Shown here piece after piece: positions 30,976 through 40,042 of a DNA stretch of 64,000 nt; the stretch's first letter is position 1, and every line of letters begins with the position of its first letter. Under the pieces are notes generated by a model. It was not told the DNA's origin. It made no database searches and saw only the letters and a program-made list of their open reading frames with translations. Position numbers and translations under genes: made by a program. Source of the DNA: Chloroflexota bacterium (lineage in GTDB: Bacteria > Chloroflexota > Anaerolineae > Anaerolineales > Anaerolineaceae); assembly GCA_029561345.1 (NCBI GenBank), contig JAKQJC010000050.1, forward strand, positions 50,567 to 114,566, given 5' to 3'.

Positions 30976-32456
30976 GCCTCCAGGTTCTTGGTCTCGCGCT
31001 GCAAGAAGGCCGAATTGTGACCTTTTTTGGTAATTTCAAAGGGCGAAACGCCCAGTTCGCGGCTGAGAATTTCGACCACCCGCGGCATGTCAAACGACCC
31101 CAGGCAGCGGCCGGTGCCCAGCCAGGTGCGCCGCTTGATGGCGTCATAGGTGCGCGCCGGGATGGGTGCATGAATCTCGGCCACAATTTCGCCCTCGGTG
31201 ATCTCCTCGCAGCGGCAGATCATGCGCCCATAGCGCGGGTCCTGGCGGATCAGGGCGTCCTGCGCCTCGCGGTTCAGCTCATGGAAACGTGGGCGCGGCG
31301 GCCGGATGGGGTTCCAACTGCGTTTATATTCGAGTTTCTCGCCAGCTTCTTTCATCAAATCCATCACCATCAGGGCGATGGCCGGCGCAGCCGTCAGACC
31401 TGGCGACTCAATGCCGCCCAGGTTGATCAGTCCCTGCACCTCGGCGTCGCATTCGATCAAAAAGTCGTGATGGTAATCCACGCCGGGGGTTTTGCAGGGG
31501 GCGTTGCCCATGGCCCGCAGCCCGGCAAACACGGCGATCACCCCGCGCGGTGAAAGCCCGGGAATGAGCTTGCGCGCGCCGCTCCAGGTGTCATCCAGGC
31601 CTTCGCGCGTCACCGCTGTATCCTCAGGGTCATCCAGAACCTGCGCATTCGGCCCCACCAGGGTGTTGCCGTGCAGCGAGGCCGTCACCAGAATGCCCTT
31701 GCCCTTTTCGCTCGGCACCGGGAAGAGCACATTGTTGATGGTGATTTCCGCCTTGTCGAGGATCATGTATTCACCGCGGCGCGGCGTGATTTTAAATTCG
31801 GGATGCGTTCCGGCTTTGTGCATCACCGCGTCGGCATACATGCCCGCGGCATTGATCACCCAGCGGCAGCCAAAATCGCCGCGGCTGGTGTGCACGCCTG
31901 CCACCTTGCGCCCATCCAGGATAAAGCCCTCGAAAGCTGTTTCCAGCAGCAGGGTCACCCCATTTTGCACCGCGTTTTCAGCCGCTGCCACCGTTGCCAT
32001 GAAAGGGTCGCAAATGCCGCCTGTCGGCGCCCAAAGCGCCCCGCTGACTGCCGGATTGATGTTCGGCTCGCGGTGGCGCATCTCTTCGGCGGAGATGATG
32101 TGCATCCCTGGCACGCCGTTCTGCCGGCCCTGTTCCAGCAATTTTTCGAGCCCGGGCAGTTCTTCGCTGCCCACCGCCACCACATAATCCCCGCGGCGGT
32201 CAAAGGGGATGGAAAGCTCGCCGGCCACCGTGTCCCAGATGGCATTGGCCGCCACATTGGTTTTTGCCTTTAATGAGCCTGGCACCGGATCATACCCGGC
32301 ATGAACAATGGCTGAATTGGCCGAGCTGGCGCCCATGCCAATATCCGCATCCTTTTCAATCAGGAGGATACTTAACGAGGTGCGCGATAAAAAGCGGGCC
32401 GTCATGCAGCCCACCACGCCCCCGCCGATGATGACGACATCATAGTTTTGTGGCAT
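30972..32456 (-). CDS. GlpA-like FAD-dependent dehydrogenase with BFD-like [2Fe-2S] domain
   Basis: A 494-residue flavoprotein of the DAO/GlpA family: FAD-binding VVIIGGGVVGCMTARFLSRT at the N-terminus, DAO domain to about residue 380, then a BFD-like domain. The likely reaction is oxidation of sn-glycerol-3-phosphate to dihydroxyacetone phosphate. The cluster motif has Cys414 and Cys416 (CRCEE) and Cys451 (GRCLGSFD), but the fourth expected Cys is Asp456. The ATG at 32456 is chosen because the Rossmann motif begins there with AAGGAG upstream; an earlier ATG at 32507 adds unrelated residues. Confidence 0.9.
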   Translation of the reverse strand: MPQNYDVVIIGGGVVGCMTARFLSRTSLSILLIEKDADIGMGASSANSAIVHAGYDPVPGSLKAKTNVAANAIWDTVAGELSIPFDRRGDYVVAVGSEELPGLEKLLEQGRQNGVPGMHIISAEEMRHREPNINPAVSGALWAPTGGICDPFMATVAAAENAVQNGVTLLLETAFEGFILDGRKVAGVHTSRGDFGCRWVINAAGMYADAVMHKAGTHPEFKITPRRGEYMILDKAEITINNVLFPVPSEKGKGILVTASLHGNTLVGPNAQVLDDPEDTAVTREGLDDTWSGARKLIPGLSPRGVIAVFAGLRAMGNAPCKTPGVDYHHDFLIECDAEVQGLINLGGIESPGLTAAPAIALMVMDLMKEAGEKLEYKRSWNPIRPPRPRFHELNREAQDALIRQDPRYGRMICRCEEITEGEIVAEIHAPIPARTYDAIKRRTWLGTGRCLGSFDMPRVVEILSRELGVSPFEITKKGHNSAFLQRETKNLEA

Positions 32457-32573
32457 GTTTCTCTCCTTAATGGGGTTCAAACCTGCGGCATGTGCACAGG
32501 GTTTCAATTATTTTACATCAATCTGAAATTTTTGGGGATGATCCAATCATTCCCACACTTTCATTAATCGCGC

Positions 32574-32579
32574 TATAAT
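32574..32579 (+). promoter_or_regulatory. Candidate -10 element of the sensor kinase gene
   Basis: A perfect TATAAT lies 62 bases before the kinase start. No recognisable -35 is present 16-18 bases upstream, so an activator or an alternative arrangement may be needed. Confidence 0.4.
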
Positions 32580-32640
32580 AAACCCTATCAACGGGTGTTG
32601 GTTAATCGGCATTTTTCCCCTTGGCGATGAGGATGTGGGT

Positions 32641-34758
32641 ATGGCCAAACCAATTTACATTTTACTGGTCAATCCAAATCAGGCTGAACGCAATCTCATT
32701 CAACGCGCCCTCGAAGCAGCCAGCCCCGCCTTCAACATCACCCCGGCCATCAGTCTCGCCGAAGCTCAAATCTGCCTGGTCAAGCAGCCCATAGATTTGT
32801 TGATATCTGTGCCTGCTTTACCTGACGGCAGCACCGCGCATATTCTGGCCATTCCAAACCGTCCGCCCTGTATCATCCTCTCTGCCAGCGCCGACCTGGC
32901 CGCGGCCGCCTTTGAATCTGGCGCTGAGGCAGCCTTTTATATGGATCCCCAGCAACAATTTCTCAAGCTGCTGCCGCCATTTATTCAAAAAACGCTCGAA
33001 CAGCAAATCAAAAGCCAGAAACTGGCCGAAGAACACCTGCAGCGTGAACAAACTGAGCTGGAAGCCCACCAGGCCAGCGAGCGCTTCAAAATTCTCTTTG
33101 ACGACCTTTCTGACCCCATCATTATCCATGACCTGTCCGGAAAATTGATGGAAGCCAACGCGGCTGCCTGCAAGCATTTTGGCTACGCTCGCGAGGAACT
33201 GCTGCAGATGAACCTCCAGCAGCTGATCCCGGCAGAAATCGGCAGCCTCTTCATGCGCCGGACTGCTCAACTGAGCCGGGTTGAGCATATGATCTTCGAC
33301 AGCACCCACATCAGCTCCACTGGCGAACACATTCCCGTCGAAGCGCACATTAAAGCCACCACTTTCAACGGGCAGAACGCGGTGATTGCCATTTCCCGTG
33401 ATATTCGCGAACGCAAAGCCTCTGAAGAAAACAGCCTCCGTTCACGCCTGGTGGCCGAAGCCCTGCGTGATACCGCCGCCGCCCTCAACAGCACGCTTGA
33501 TTTCGATGAGCTGCTGGGACGCATTCTCGATAACCTGCACCGCGTGGTTCCTTTCGATGCGGCCAATATCTGCCTGTTGGATGATCAAAAAGATCAAAAA
33601 ACGGTGATGCTGGTGCGCTACACGGGATATGAAAAATTTGGTCTGAGTGAAACCGAGCTGGGGCAGATCCGCATTCCCCTGAATGCCTACCATTTATTCA
33701 AGGAAATGGCCGAGAAAAATATTGTCGGCCTCATTCCCTGTGTGGAAGAGGATCCTGAATGGGTTCCTTCGCCCATCTCCGCCTGGGTCCATTCCTATCT
33801 CGGCGCTCCCCTCTTCATCAAGGGTGAACTGGCCGGTTTTATCAACCTCGACAGCGCCATTCCCTATTTTTATACCAACGAACACAAAGAGACGCTGGCT
33901 TTTTTTGCCCACCAGGCCGCCACAGCCATTGAAAATGCCCGGCTTTATCAAAGTTTGCAGTCAGACCTGGCCGAGCGTGAGCGCATGCAGGATTCGATGA
34001 TGGCCACTCAAAAATTGGCTGACCTGGGAACTCTGGCTGCTGGGGTGGCCCACGAACTCAATTCTCCGCTTCAGGTCATCACCGGGCTGTGCGAGTCAAA
34101 CCTGATGTCCATTGATGAACACAAGACCATTGAACCAGAGCGGTTAAAGAAAAGCCTGAACCTGATCAACCGCAGCGCCTGGCGTATGTGCGACATCATC
34201 AAGGCGCTCAGCCTGTATTCCCGCGCCTCGAATGAGTTTTTGGATGAGGAAAACCTGAACAGCATCATTTATGACGCACTTTTGCTGCTGGAACACCAGT
34301 TCAGCCGTTGGACCAATATCCTGATTGAAACCGATCTTCAGGAAAACATGCCCTTTTATACGTGCGATCGCAATAAAATCATCCAGGTAATCATCAACCT
34401 GATCACCAATGCCCGCGATTCCATGTCCCTTGGCGGCGAAATCATCTTGAGGTCGCGTTTTGATGCGCAAAACCATTGCTTCACCATTCAAGTTATCGAT
34501 GAAGGTGAAGGTATTCCCCCCGAAGTCATTGACCGCATCTTTGATCCTTTCTTCACCACAAAGCCGCCCGGCAAAGGCACTGGTCTCGGTCTGCCCATTG
34601 TCAAAGGCATTATCCAGGCGCACGGCGGTCAGATTGATGTGCAATCAACCCCGCAAAAAGGCACCACGGTCACCATCACCCTCCCCCAGGATAAACGTGT
34701 GGTCACTGCCAATGATTTGCATTACAGCCAGGGCCGCTACGACGGCTCCAATGCCTGA
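32641..34758 (+). CDS. Sensor histidine kinase with pseudo-receiver, PAS and GAF domains
   Basis: A 705-residue soluble kinase. Residues 1-115 have a receiver-like fold ([20 protein letters not shown]), but the phospho-acceptor position is Val in [11 protein letters not shown], so it is a pseudo-receiver. A coiled coil leads to a PAS domain (about 150-265), a GAF domain (about 285-440: [19 protein letters not shown]) and a HisKA/ATPase module with His471 in [25 protein letters not shown] and GTGLGLPIV, all intact. ATG 32641 with AGGA eight bases upstream is preferred over GTG 32635. The adjacent genes are divergent or opposite, so the partner regulator is unknown. Confidence 0.9.
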   Translation: MAKPIYILLVNPNQAERNLIQRALEAASPAFNITPAISLAEAQICLVKQPIDLLISVPALPDGSTAHILAIPNRPPCIILSASADLAAAAFESGAEAAFYMDPQQQFLKLLPPFIQKTLEQQIKSQKLAEEHLQREQTELEAHQASERFKILFDDLSDPIIIHDLSGKLMEANAAACKHFGYAREELLQMNLQQLIPAEIGSLFMRRTAQLSRVEHMIFDSTHISSTGEHIPVEAHIKATTFNGQNAVIAISRDIRERKASEENSLRSRLVAEALRDTAAALNSTLDFDELLGRILDNLHRVVPFDAANICLLDDQKDQKTVMLVRYTGYEKFGLSETELGQIRIPLNAYHLFKEMAEKNIVGLIPCVEEDPEWVPSPISAWVHSYLGAPLFIKGELAGFINLDSAIPYFYTNEHKETLAFFAHQAATAIENARLYQSLQSDLAERERMQDSMMATQKLADLGTLAAGVAHELNSPLQVITGLCESNLMSIDEHKTIEPERLKKSLNLINRSAWRMCDIIKALSLYSRASNEFLDEENLNSIIYDALLLLEHQFSRWTNILIETDLQENMPFYTCDRNKIIQVIINLITNARDSMSLGGEIILRSRFDAQNHCFTIQVIDEGEGIPPEVIDRIFDPFFTTKPPGKGTGLGLPIVKGIIQAHGGQIDVQSTPQKGTTVTITLPQDKRVVTANDLHYSQGRYDGSNA

Positions 34759-34761
34759 TTT

Positions 34762-35820
34762 TTACCGGTCCATCAGCGCATCCAGCAGACTCTGATTCCA
34801 TTTTCCCACCTCTCCATCATAAACCCCAAAACCGGCTCTGAATTCCCAGTAAGCCCAAGGCATGTTCAGGCTTTCGGCCAAACGCGCCACGGCTGCCGTC
34901 CAGCGCACCCGCGACGCCATATCTGCCGTGCTGAATGCCCCAAATTCGCCCAGGTACACCGGCCGGTCTTCGGCCTTGCTCCAGGCAGCCGCCTTATCGA
35001 AATCTACGCGCATTATTCTGAGTTCAGCTTCCGTTCCCTGCCAGGTTGTTCCCAGCCAGGCGCTGCTGCCTTCCATCCAATCTGCCCCCTGGTGAGTGAA
35101 TTCAAAGGGGATATAGTAGTGAAAACTGCCGATCAAATGCCGGTCATCCGGCGGCAGAACCAGGCCAGGCAGGAAATTCACGTTGTACCAGGCCACCGGG
35201 CCAATGATCACCGCCCGCTCCGGGTTGGTCTGGCGCGCGGCTGCCAGCGCATCTTTCAGCAGGCTGTTCCACAGGCTGAATGAAAGCGCATCTCCTGGCT
35301 CATTCATCAGTTCAAAATAGACCGTATCCGGATAAGCCTGGTAGCGTGCGGCGATCTGCTCCCACAGCGCAGTAAAGCGCTGCCGCTCCCCTTCGGGGGC
35401 CACATACATTTCTTCATAGTGATGCAAATCAATGATCACCGCCAGGTGGTGCTTCAAAGCCTGGTCCACCGCCCAATCCACCCGCTCAAAGAAAGCCGGG
35501 TCAATGGTGTAGGGCGCCTCACGCAGGGCATGTGCTGAAAAGCGCACCGGCAGGCGCACCGAATCAAAACCAGCCTCAGCGATCAGCTTGAAATCATCCT
35601 CGTTCAGCAGCACACCCCAGTCGCCCTCATTAGGCGCCTCGAGCGCATTGCCCAAATTCACGCCTCGCCCCAGACGCCTGGCCTGGTCAAAAGCGGTGAT
35701 CTCAGGGCCCGGGGTCGGCGATGCTGCGGCGGCCGGCGTTTCCTGCAGAGGGGTTGGGGTTGCCGCCGTGCAGGCGCTCAGCAGCAGCCCCAGCGCCAGC
35801 CAGAGCAGCCGTTTCAGCAT
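34762..35820 (-). CDS. GH5-family glycoside hydrolase lipoprotein
   Basis: A 352-residue surface lipoprotein: lipobox LLSAC (Cys17), a Pro/Ala/Thr linker and a GH5 (cellulase-like) TIM barrel. The acid/base Glu is in YFELMNEPGD and the nucleophile Glu in PVYLGEFGAF; FDSVRLPVRF, IIDLHHYEEM and FHYYIPFEFTHQG are other GH5 landmarks. It probably cleaves beta-linked glucan or mannan outside the cell. It begins four bases after the ROK kinase stop, forming the end of the long minus-strand operon, so sugar release and phosphorylation could be linked. Confidence 0.9.
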   Translation of the reverse strand: MLKRLLWLALGLLLSACTAATPTPLQETPAAAASPTPGPEITAFDQARRLGRGVNLGNALEAPNEGDWGVLLNEDDFKLIAEAGFDSVRLPVRFSAHALREAPYTIDPAFFERVDWAVDQALKHHLAVIIDLHHYEEMYVAPEGERQRFTALWEQIAARYQAYPDTVYFELMNEPGDALSFSLWNSLLKDALAAARQTNPERAVIIGPVAWYNVNFLPGLVLPPDDRHLIGSFHYYIPFEFTHQGADWMEGSSAWLGTTWQGTEAELRIMRVDFDKAAAWSKAEDRPVYLGEFGAFSTADMASRVRWTAAVARLAESLNMPWAYWEFRAGFGVYDGEVGKWNQSLLDALMDR

Positions 35821-35824
35821 CGGC

Positions 35825-36727
35825 TCAGGCTTTCAGGGCTTTTTCAGCCAGGGCAAAGGCGCCCACCGTGCCCACCCGGTTGCCCATCGAAGCCGGCACA
35901 ATATAATGCTCGGGGGTTTCCAACAGCAGGTCGCTGTCCACGTATTTGTTCAGCATGGCCAGCACTTTTTCGCGAATGACCGGGAACAGGTGCTGCTGCT
36001 GCATCACGCCGCCGCCCAGCACAATACGCCGCGGCGAAAGAACATAAATGATATTCATCAAGCCTTCAGCAATGTACTGTGCTTCCAGGTCCCAGGCCGG
36101 GTGGTGAATGGGCAGGCTTTCAGCCGCCTCGCCCCAGCGCTTGTGCATCGCCGGACCGCTTGCCAGGCCCTCAAAACAGTCGCCGTGATACGGGCAGCAG
36201 CCGTCAAACGGGTCGCGGGTGCGGTCGTGCCGCAGCAGCATATGCCCGCCCTCAGGATGCACCAGGCCGTGAACCGGCTGACCGTTGGCAATCACGCCGA
36301 TGCCAATGCCCGTGCCGATGGTCATATACACCAGCGGATCCACATCCCGCAGTGCCGCCCCACTCCAGCGGTATTCTGCCAGGGCGGCCGCGTTGACGTC
36401 GGTATCGAATGCCGCGGGCAGCCCCAAAGCCGCCTTGACACGCCCCAACAGGTCAATTTCCTGCCAGCCTGCTTTGGGCGTGGTGGTGATATACCCGTAG
36501 GTCAGGGAATGGGGGTTCAAATCCACCGGGCCAAACGAAGCGATGCCAATAGCATCGATAGGTTCAATTTCTGCCTGCTCCTTAAAGAAAGCCACCGCGC
36601 GGGCAATGGTCTCGTCAGGCGTGGTGGTCGGGAAGCGCACCTCCGCCCGGTAATCATCCGGGCCCCGCCCCACCGCGCACACAAACTTGGTGCCGCCAGC
36701 TTCAATGCCGCCCAATAATCCTTTCAT
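35825..36727 (-). CDS. ROK-family sugar kinase, fructokinase-like
   Basis: A 300-residue ROK kinase. ATP-binding GGIEAGGTKFVCAVG opens the protein, the catalytic Asp is in FDTDVNAAALAE, and the zinc-binding ROK signature is HPEGGHMLLRHDRTRDPFDGCCPYHGDCFEGLASGP (His, Cys, Cys, Cys; positions about 155-190). This subgroup contains fructokinases such as ScrK/GmuE. It overlaps the methyltransferase gene by four bases. The substrate may be a sugar released by the adjacent GH5 enzyme, but this is inference. Confidence 0.92.
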   Translation of the reverse strand: MKGLLGGIEAGGTKFVCAVGRGPDDYRAEVRFPTTTPDETIARAVAFFKEQAEIEPIDAIGIASFGPVDLNPHSLTYGYITTTPKAGWQEIDLLGRVKAALGLPAAFDTDVNAAALAEYRWSGAALRDVDPLVYMTIGTGIGIGVIANGQPVHGLVHPEGGHMLLRHDRTRDPFDGCCPYHGDCFEGLASGPAMHKRWGEAAESLPIHHPAWDLEAQYIAEGLMNIIYVLSPRRIVLGGGVMQQQHLFPVIREKVLAMLNKYVDSDLLLETPEHYIVPASMGNRVGTVGAFALAEKALKA

Positions 36728-37494
36728 AACATTCCTCCATTATGATCATCATCCACAACTGCAAAAGCATAAAAAGTGGGAATAAACAAAATTCGTTCGC
36801 CGTGCTGCCAGGCTGCCCGGTCCATCGCGCACAGTTCATCCAGCTCGGCCGCCGGCACCTGTCCGCCCAGGTCTTCCGCCAGCACCGTCCATTCTGATTG
36901 CCAGCTTTCCACGGAAGGCGGTCCGCTCCACTGCCCTCCCAGCAACCCGGTTTCCACCTTTTGGAAACCCGCGCGGGCAAAACTGGCCGCCAGCATCCGT
37001 CCCATCAAGGGGTTGGCGCCCTGAGCGCGCAGGCTGTCGGCTTGCAAACGGCCTAATTTTACCAGAGATTCAGGGTAATCGATCCGCCCACCGTAATCCG
37101 GTTCGGCCAGCGCCATCACCACCCCGCCCGGCCGGGTCACCCGGCCCATTTCTTTCAACGCTGCTGCCGGATCATCCAGCCAGAGCAGCAAAAAATGGCA
37201 CAGGGTGATATCCATGCTGGCAGAGGGAAAAGGCAGGCGCAGGGCGCTGCCCGCGCAGGGAGCGGCGCCGCGCACCAGCTTCAGGCGATCTGTCAACAAA
37301 TCCACCCCGCACACTCTGGCCTGCGGGGCTGCCGCCGAAAGTTCTCCCAGCAGCGCGCCCGTGCCGCAGCCCACCTCCAAAATCCATTTTGCCCGCGCCA
37401 TGGGGCAGCGGGCATAAAGGTAGCGGCGCAGCTCAGCCGTCCAGCGCGCCTGCTCCTGAAAGCGGGCATGCCAACCGGCAGGCGTCAGGCTCAT
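36724..37494 (-). CDS. SAM-dependent class I methyltransferase in the radical SAM operon
   Basis: A 256-residue methyltransferase: motif I WILEVGCGTGALLGEL (about 36-51), motif II ARVCGVDLLTDRLKL, motif IV SMDITLCHFLLLWLD and motif V TRPGGVVMALAEPDYGG. It belongs to the broad UbiE/Trm-like group; the substrate cannot be predicted. Its ATG at 37494 overlaps the pseudo-radical SAM stop (ATGA) and its stop overlaps the ROK gene start, so it is part of the coupled operon. It may act on the same peptide or membrane target as the radical SAM proteins. Confidence 0.87.
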   Translation of the reverse strand: MSLTPAGWHARFQEQARWTAELRRYLYARCPMARAKWILEVGCGTGALLGELSAAAPQARVCGVDLLTDRLKLVRGAAPCAGSALRLPFPSASMDITLCHFLLLWLDDPAAALKEMGRVTRPGGVVMALAEPDYGGRIDYPESLVKLGRLQADSLRAQGANPLMGRMLAASFARAGFQKVETGLLGGQWSGPPSVESWQSEWTVLAEDLGGQVPAAELDELCAMDRAAWQHGERILFIPTFYAFAVVDDDHNGGML

Positions 37495-38666
37495 TTCTGT
37501 GGACGCCGGGCCCAGATGGCCGGCCATTCATCCATCAGCAGGCTGCCCATCACCTGGTCAGCCCGGCCCTGGGCCGGCAGCACGTCGCCGTCCGGCTCCA
37601 CATAGAGCCATGCCTTTCCGGCGCCGTCCGTCAGACGTTCGTCTTCACCTGCCATGGCCTGCATCTCCAGCGCAACCGGGTTGTGCACCGAATAAGGCAC
37701 CGGCAAATCCCACACCAGGCTCATTTCCAGGCCTGAAGCCGCGCGGCGGGCATTTTCCAAATCTTCCGCCAGTTCAGGCGCTGCCGCTGACAATGACACG
37801 GCTTTCACGCCCATTTTGGCCAGTTTTTCCAGCATTTCCATAATCTGGGCTGCGTTGCCTTCGCGCACCGTCAGATGGACGGCAACAAAAATATCTTCCG
37901 CCAGAATATCCTTCAGCGCTTCCCAGGCCTCTTCGTGATCCGGCTCGAGCACCAACAAAATGTGATCGAGGCCATTTTGCAGCAGGCTGTGCAGATATTT
38001 CGGGTCCGAAAGGCGCGCGCCGCCGGTCAGCAGGCCCGTCACCAGGCCCAGTTTTTCGCCGTAAGCCAGCAAGGTGATCAGGTCGGGGCGCAGGGTGGGT
38101 TCGCCGCCGGTGAAAATCACCTGCGGAATGCCCGCCTTGAAGGCCTTATCCAACATTATCTGCCATTCTTCGGTGGTCAGTTCTCGCTTCACCCGCTCCT
38201 GCGGCGCAATGCCCAAACCCTCATCCTCCGTGCGGTAGGTCAGCGCGCAGTCCAGCCGGTACGGTGCTGAAATATCTGCCTCATAGGGCGTCTGGCGGTC
38301 GAAATCGAGGTAGGTGACCGGTTCCAGGTCAGGGGTGTCCATCAGCGTTTGCAGTTTTTCCAGCAGGGTTTTGTAATCCTGTTCCAACTGTTTGCCGTCC
38401 ACCCGGTAACGGGTGGTCATTTCAGCCACCGCCAGGTTTTCAGGCGTGCCCTTGATGAAATGATAGATCATCTCGGCTGCCGTCTGATTGAGATGCATCA
38501 CCGTGCTGGCATTCAGCACCAGCAGGCCGTGTCCATCTGCTTCCAGGCGCAGGTGCAGGCGCACCGGCCTGGCCGCACCAGGCGGCGATTGGTAAGGGTA
38601 AAAACCCGCCGGCAAAGGGTGTTTGTTGGGGAAAATCCGCTGGTAGAATCGGCTGAAAATGTTCAT
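37491..38666 (-). CDS. Radical SAM-fold protein lacking the cluster cysteines (pseudo-maturase)
   Basis: A 391-residue paralogue of the intact radical SAM protein encoded just upstream. The N-terminal 100 residues form a PqqD-like segment (RLHLRLEADGHGLLVLNAS). The TIM-barrel fold is retained, including IFTGGEPTLRPDL, but the three cluster Cys positions of C-x3-C-x2-C are Thr146, Gly150 and Ile153, and the C-terminal SPASM region is short and Cys-free (EPDGDVLPAQG). It cannot bind the 4Fe-4S cluster in the usual way. The ATG at 38666 overlaps the upstream stop. A scaffolding or partner role is more likely than catalysis. Confidence 0.85.
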   Translation of the reverse strand: MNIFSRFYQRIFPNKHPLPAGFYPYQSPPGAARPVRLHLRLEADGHGLLVLNASTVMHLNQTAAEMIYHFIKGTPENLAVAEMTTRYRVDGKQLEQDYKTLLEKLQTLMDTPDLEPVTYLDFDRQTPYEADISAPYRLDCALTYRTEDEGLGIAPQERVKRELTTEEWQIMLDKAFKAGIPQVIFTGGEPTLRPDLITLLAYGEKLGLVTGLLTGGARLSDPKYLHSLLQNGLDHILLVLEPDHEEAWEALKDILAEDIFVAVHLTVREGNAAQIMEMLEKLAKMGVKAVSLSAAAPELAEDLENARRAASGLEMSLVWDLPVPYSVHNPVALEMQAMAGEDERLTDGAGKAWLYVEPDGDVLPAQGRADQVMGSLLMDEWPAIWARRPQK

Positions 38667-40033
38667 CGGGTCACCTCGTTCAATGGATCTACCTGGAGCG
38701 CCTGGCGCGCCAGAGGGCAGCCGCCGCCGCATTCTGAGACGAATGCGCAGGTCAGGCATTCTGCTGGCAGGTCGCTGCGTTCGCGCAAACGCACTGCCAG
38801 GGGATGGTTCCAGATGGCCTGCCATGGATCGCTCAGCATTTTGCCAAGCGGCTGGTAATACGATTGGCACGGGATCACCGCGCCATCCGGTTCGATACAC
38901 ATGTTATACAGGGCAGCCGTGCAGCCCTTCACGCCCAGCTCCATCTGCTCGGGATCAAAATGGCAGTAGCGCGTTGGCGTGTACCAGATCAGGCGCTGCC
39001 CGCGGGCGGCGGTTTTTTCGCGCGCCGTCTCCAGCAGGGGCGGCAGATCGCGCTCTGAAATGGCGTTGTGAATGTTCAATCCTCGGCCCGAGTAAATCAG
39101 GGCATTCAACCCAACCGTCGGCACACCCAGTTCGGCCAGAAAATCCAGCGTTTCGGCCAGACGGCTGCCGTTGGGTTGCAGCAGGGTGGTGTTGGTCATC
39201 ACATAGAGCGGGCTGGCCAGAGCCTGCTTTACCCCACTCACGGTTTGCTCCCATGCACCCCGCGCGCACACCATACCGTCATGCACGGCCGGGTTGTGCG
39301 ATTCCAGGGTAATCTGCACATGGTCCAACCCGGCAGCCACCAGGCTCTGCAAATAATCCGCATCCGCCAGGCGCCGGCCGTTGGTGTTCAGTCCGGTGAT
39401 CATGCCCAGTCCTTCGGCGTGCGCCACCAGTTCCGCCAGGTCAGGCCGCAGGGTGGGCTCGCCGCCGGTGAACACCACATGGGGAATGCCCTGCTGCCAG
39501 AGCTTATCCAGAATTTGTTTCCAACCCGCTGCTGCCAGCTCAGGGTAGGAACGCTCACGGGCATTGTAGCAGTGCGCGCAGTCGTTCTGGCAGCGGTAGG
39601 TCAGGGCCAGGTCCATGCGGTACGGCGCGCTCGGCCGAGCCGCAAAAGGCAGGGTGGTTTCCAGTTCCAGCTCACACACCGGACAGGCCCCATCCGGGCG
39701 GGTCAGCTCACCCATCTGGGCGTTGAGCTGGGCCACGTCGGCCCGCGCCTGCTGCAACGAAACCTCATACTGCCGCACCAGGGCCGCCTCGGCCTCCGCC
39801 GTGCTCACCCCTTCCAGGTAAAGATAAGCCAGGTGCGCCGCCGTGGGGTTCAAATGAAACACCCGGTTGGCGTTCACCATCAGCAAGCCCTGCCCATCCG
39901 GGTCAATGCGCAAATGCAGGCGGGCTTTTTCGCCTTCCCGTTCGCGCCGGTAGGCATACAGGCCGGGTTCAGGGCGTTTGCGCCCCTCATCCGGCCTGAA
40001 CGGCGCGAGGAAACGTTTAATCCAATCGCTCAT
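38663..40033 (-). CDS. Radical SAM/SPASM maturase with N-terminal PqqD-like domain
   Basis: A 456-residue enzyme. The N-terminal 100 residues carry a PqqD/RRE-like peptide-recognition domain (RLHLRIDPDGQGLLMVNANRV, then helices with AAHLAYLYL). The radical SAM motif is Cys148-x3-Cys152-x2-Cys155, with VVFTGGEPTLRPDL as the GGE motif. A SPASM C-terminus has CTAALYNMC, VIPCQSY and CLTCAFVSECGGGC for auxiliary clusters. PqqD-like plus radical SAM plus SPASM is typical of enzymes that modify ribosomally made peptides. Its stop overlaps the paralogue's start, and it begins nine bases after the Cys-Ala-tailed membrane protein gene. Confidence 0.92.
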   Translation of the reverse strand: MSDWIKRFLAPFRPDEGRKRPEPGLYAYRREREGEKARLHLRIDPDGQGLLMVNANRVFHLNPTAAHLAYLYLEGVSTAEAEAALVRQYEVSLQQARADVAQLNAQMGELTRPDGACPVCELELETTLPFAARPSAPYRMDLALTYRCQNDCAHCYNARERSYPELAAAGWKQILDKLWQQGIPHVVFTGGEPTLRPDLAELVAHAEGLGMITGLNTNGRRLADADYLQSLVAAGLDHVQITLESHNPAVHDGMVCARGAWEQTVSGVKQALASPLYVMTNTTLLQPNGSRLAETLDFLAELGVPTVGLNALIYSGRGLNIHNAISERDLPPLLETAREKTAARGQRLIWYTPTRYCHFDPEQMELGVKGCTAALYNMCIEPDGAVIPCQSYYQPLGKMLSDPWQAIWNHPLAVRLRERSDLPAECLTCAFVSECGGGCPLARQALQVDPLNEVTR

Positions 40034-40042
40034 GCTGCCAGG

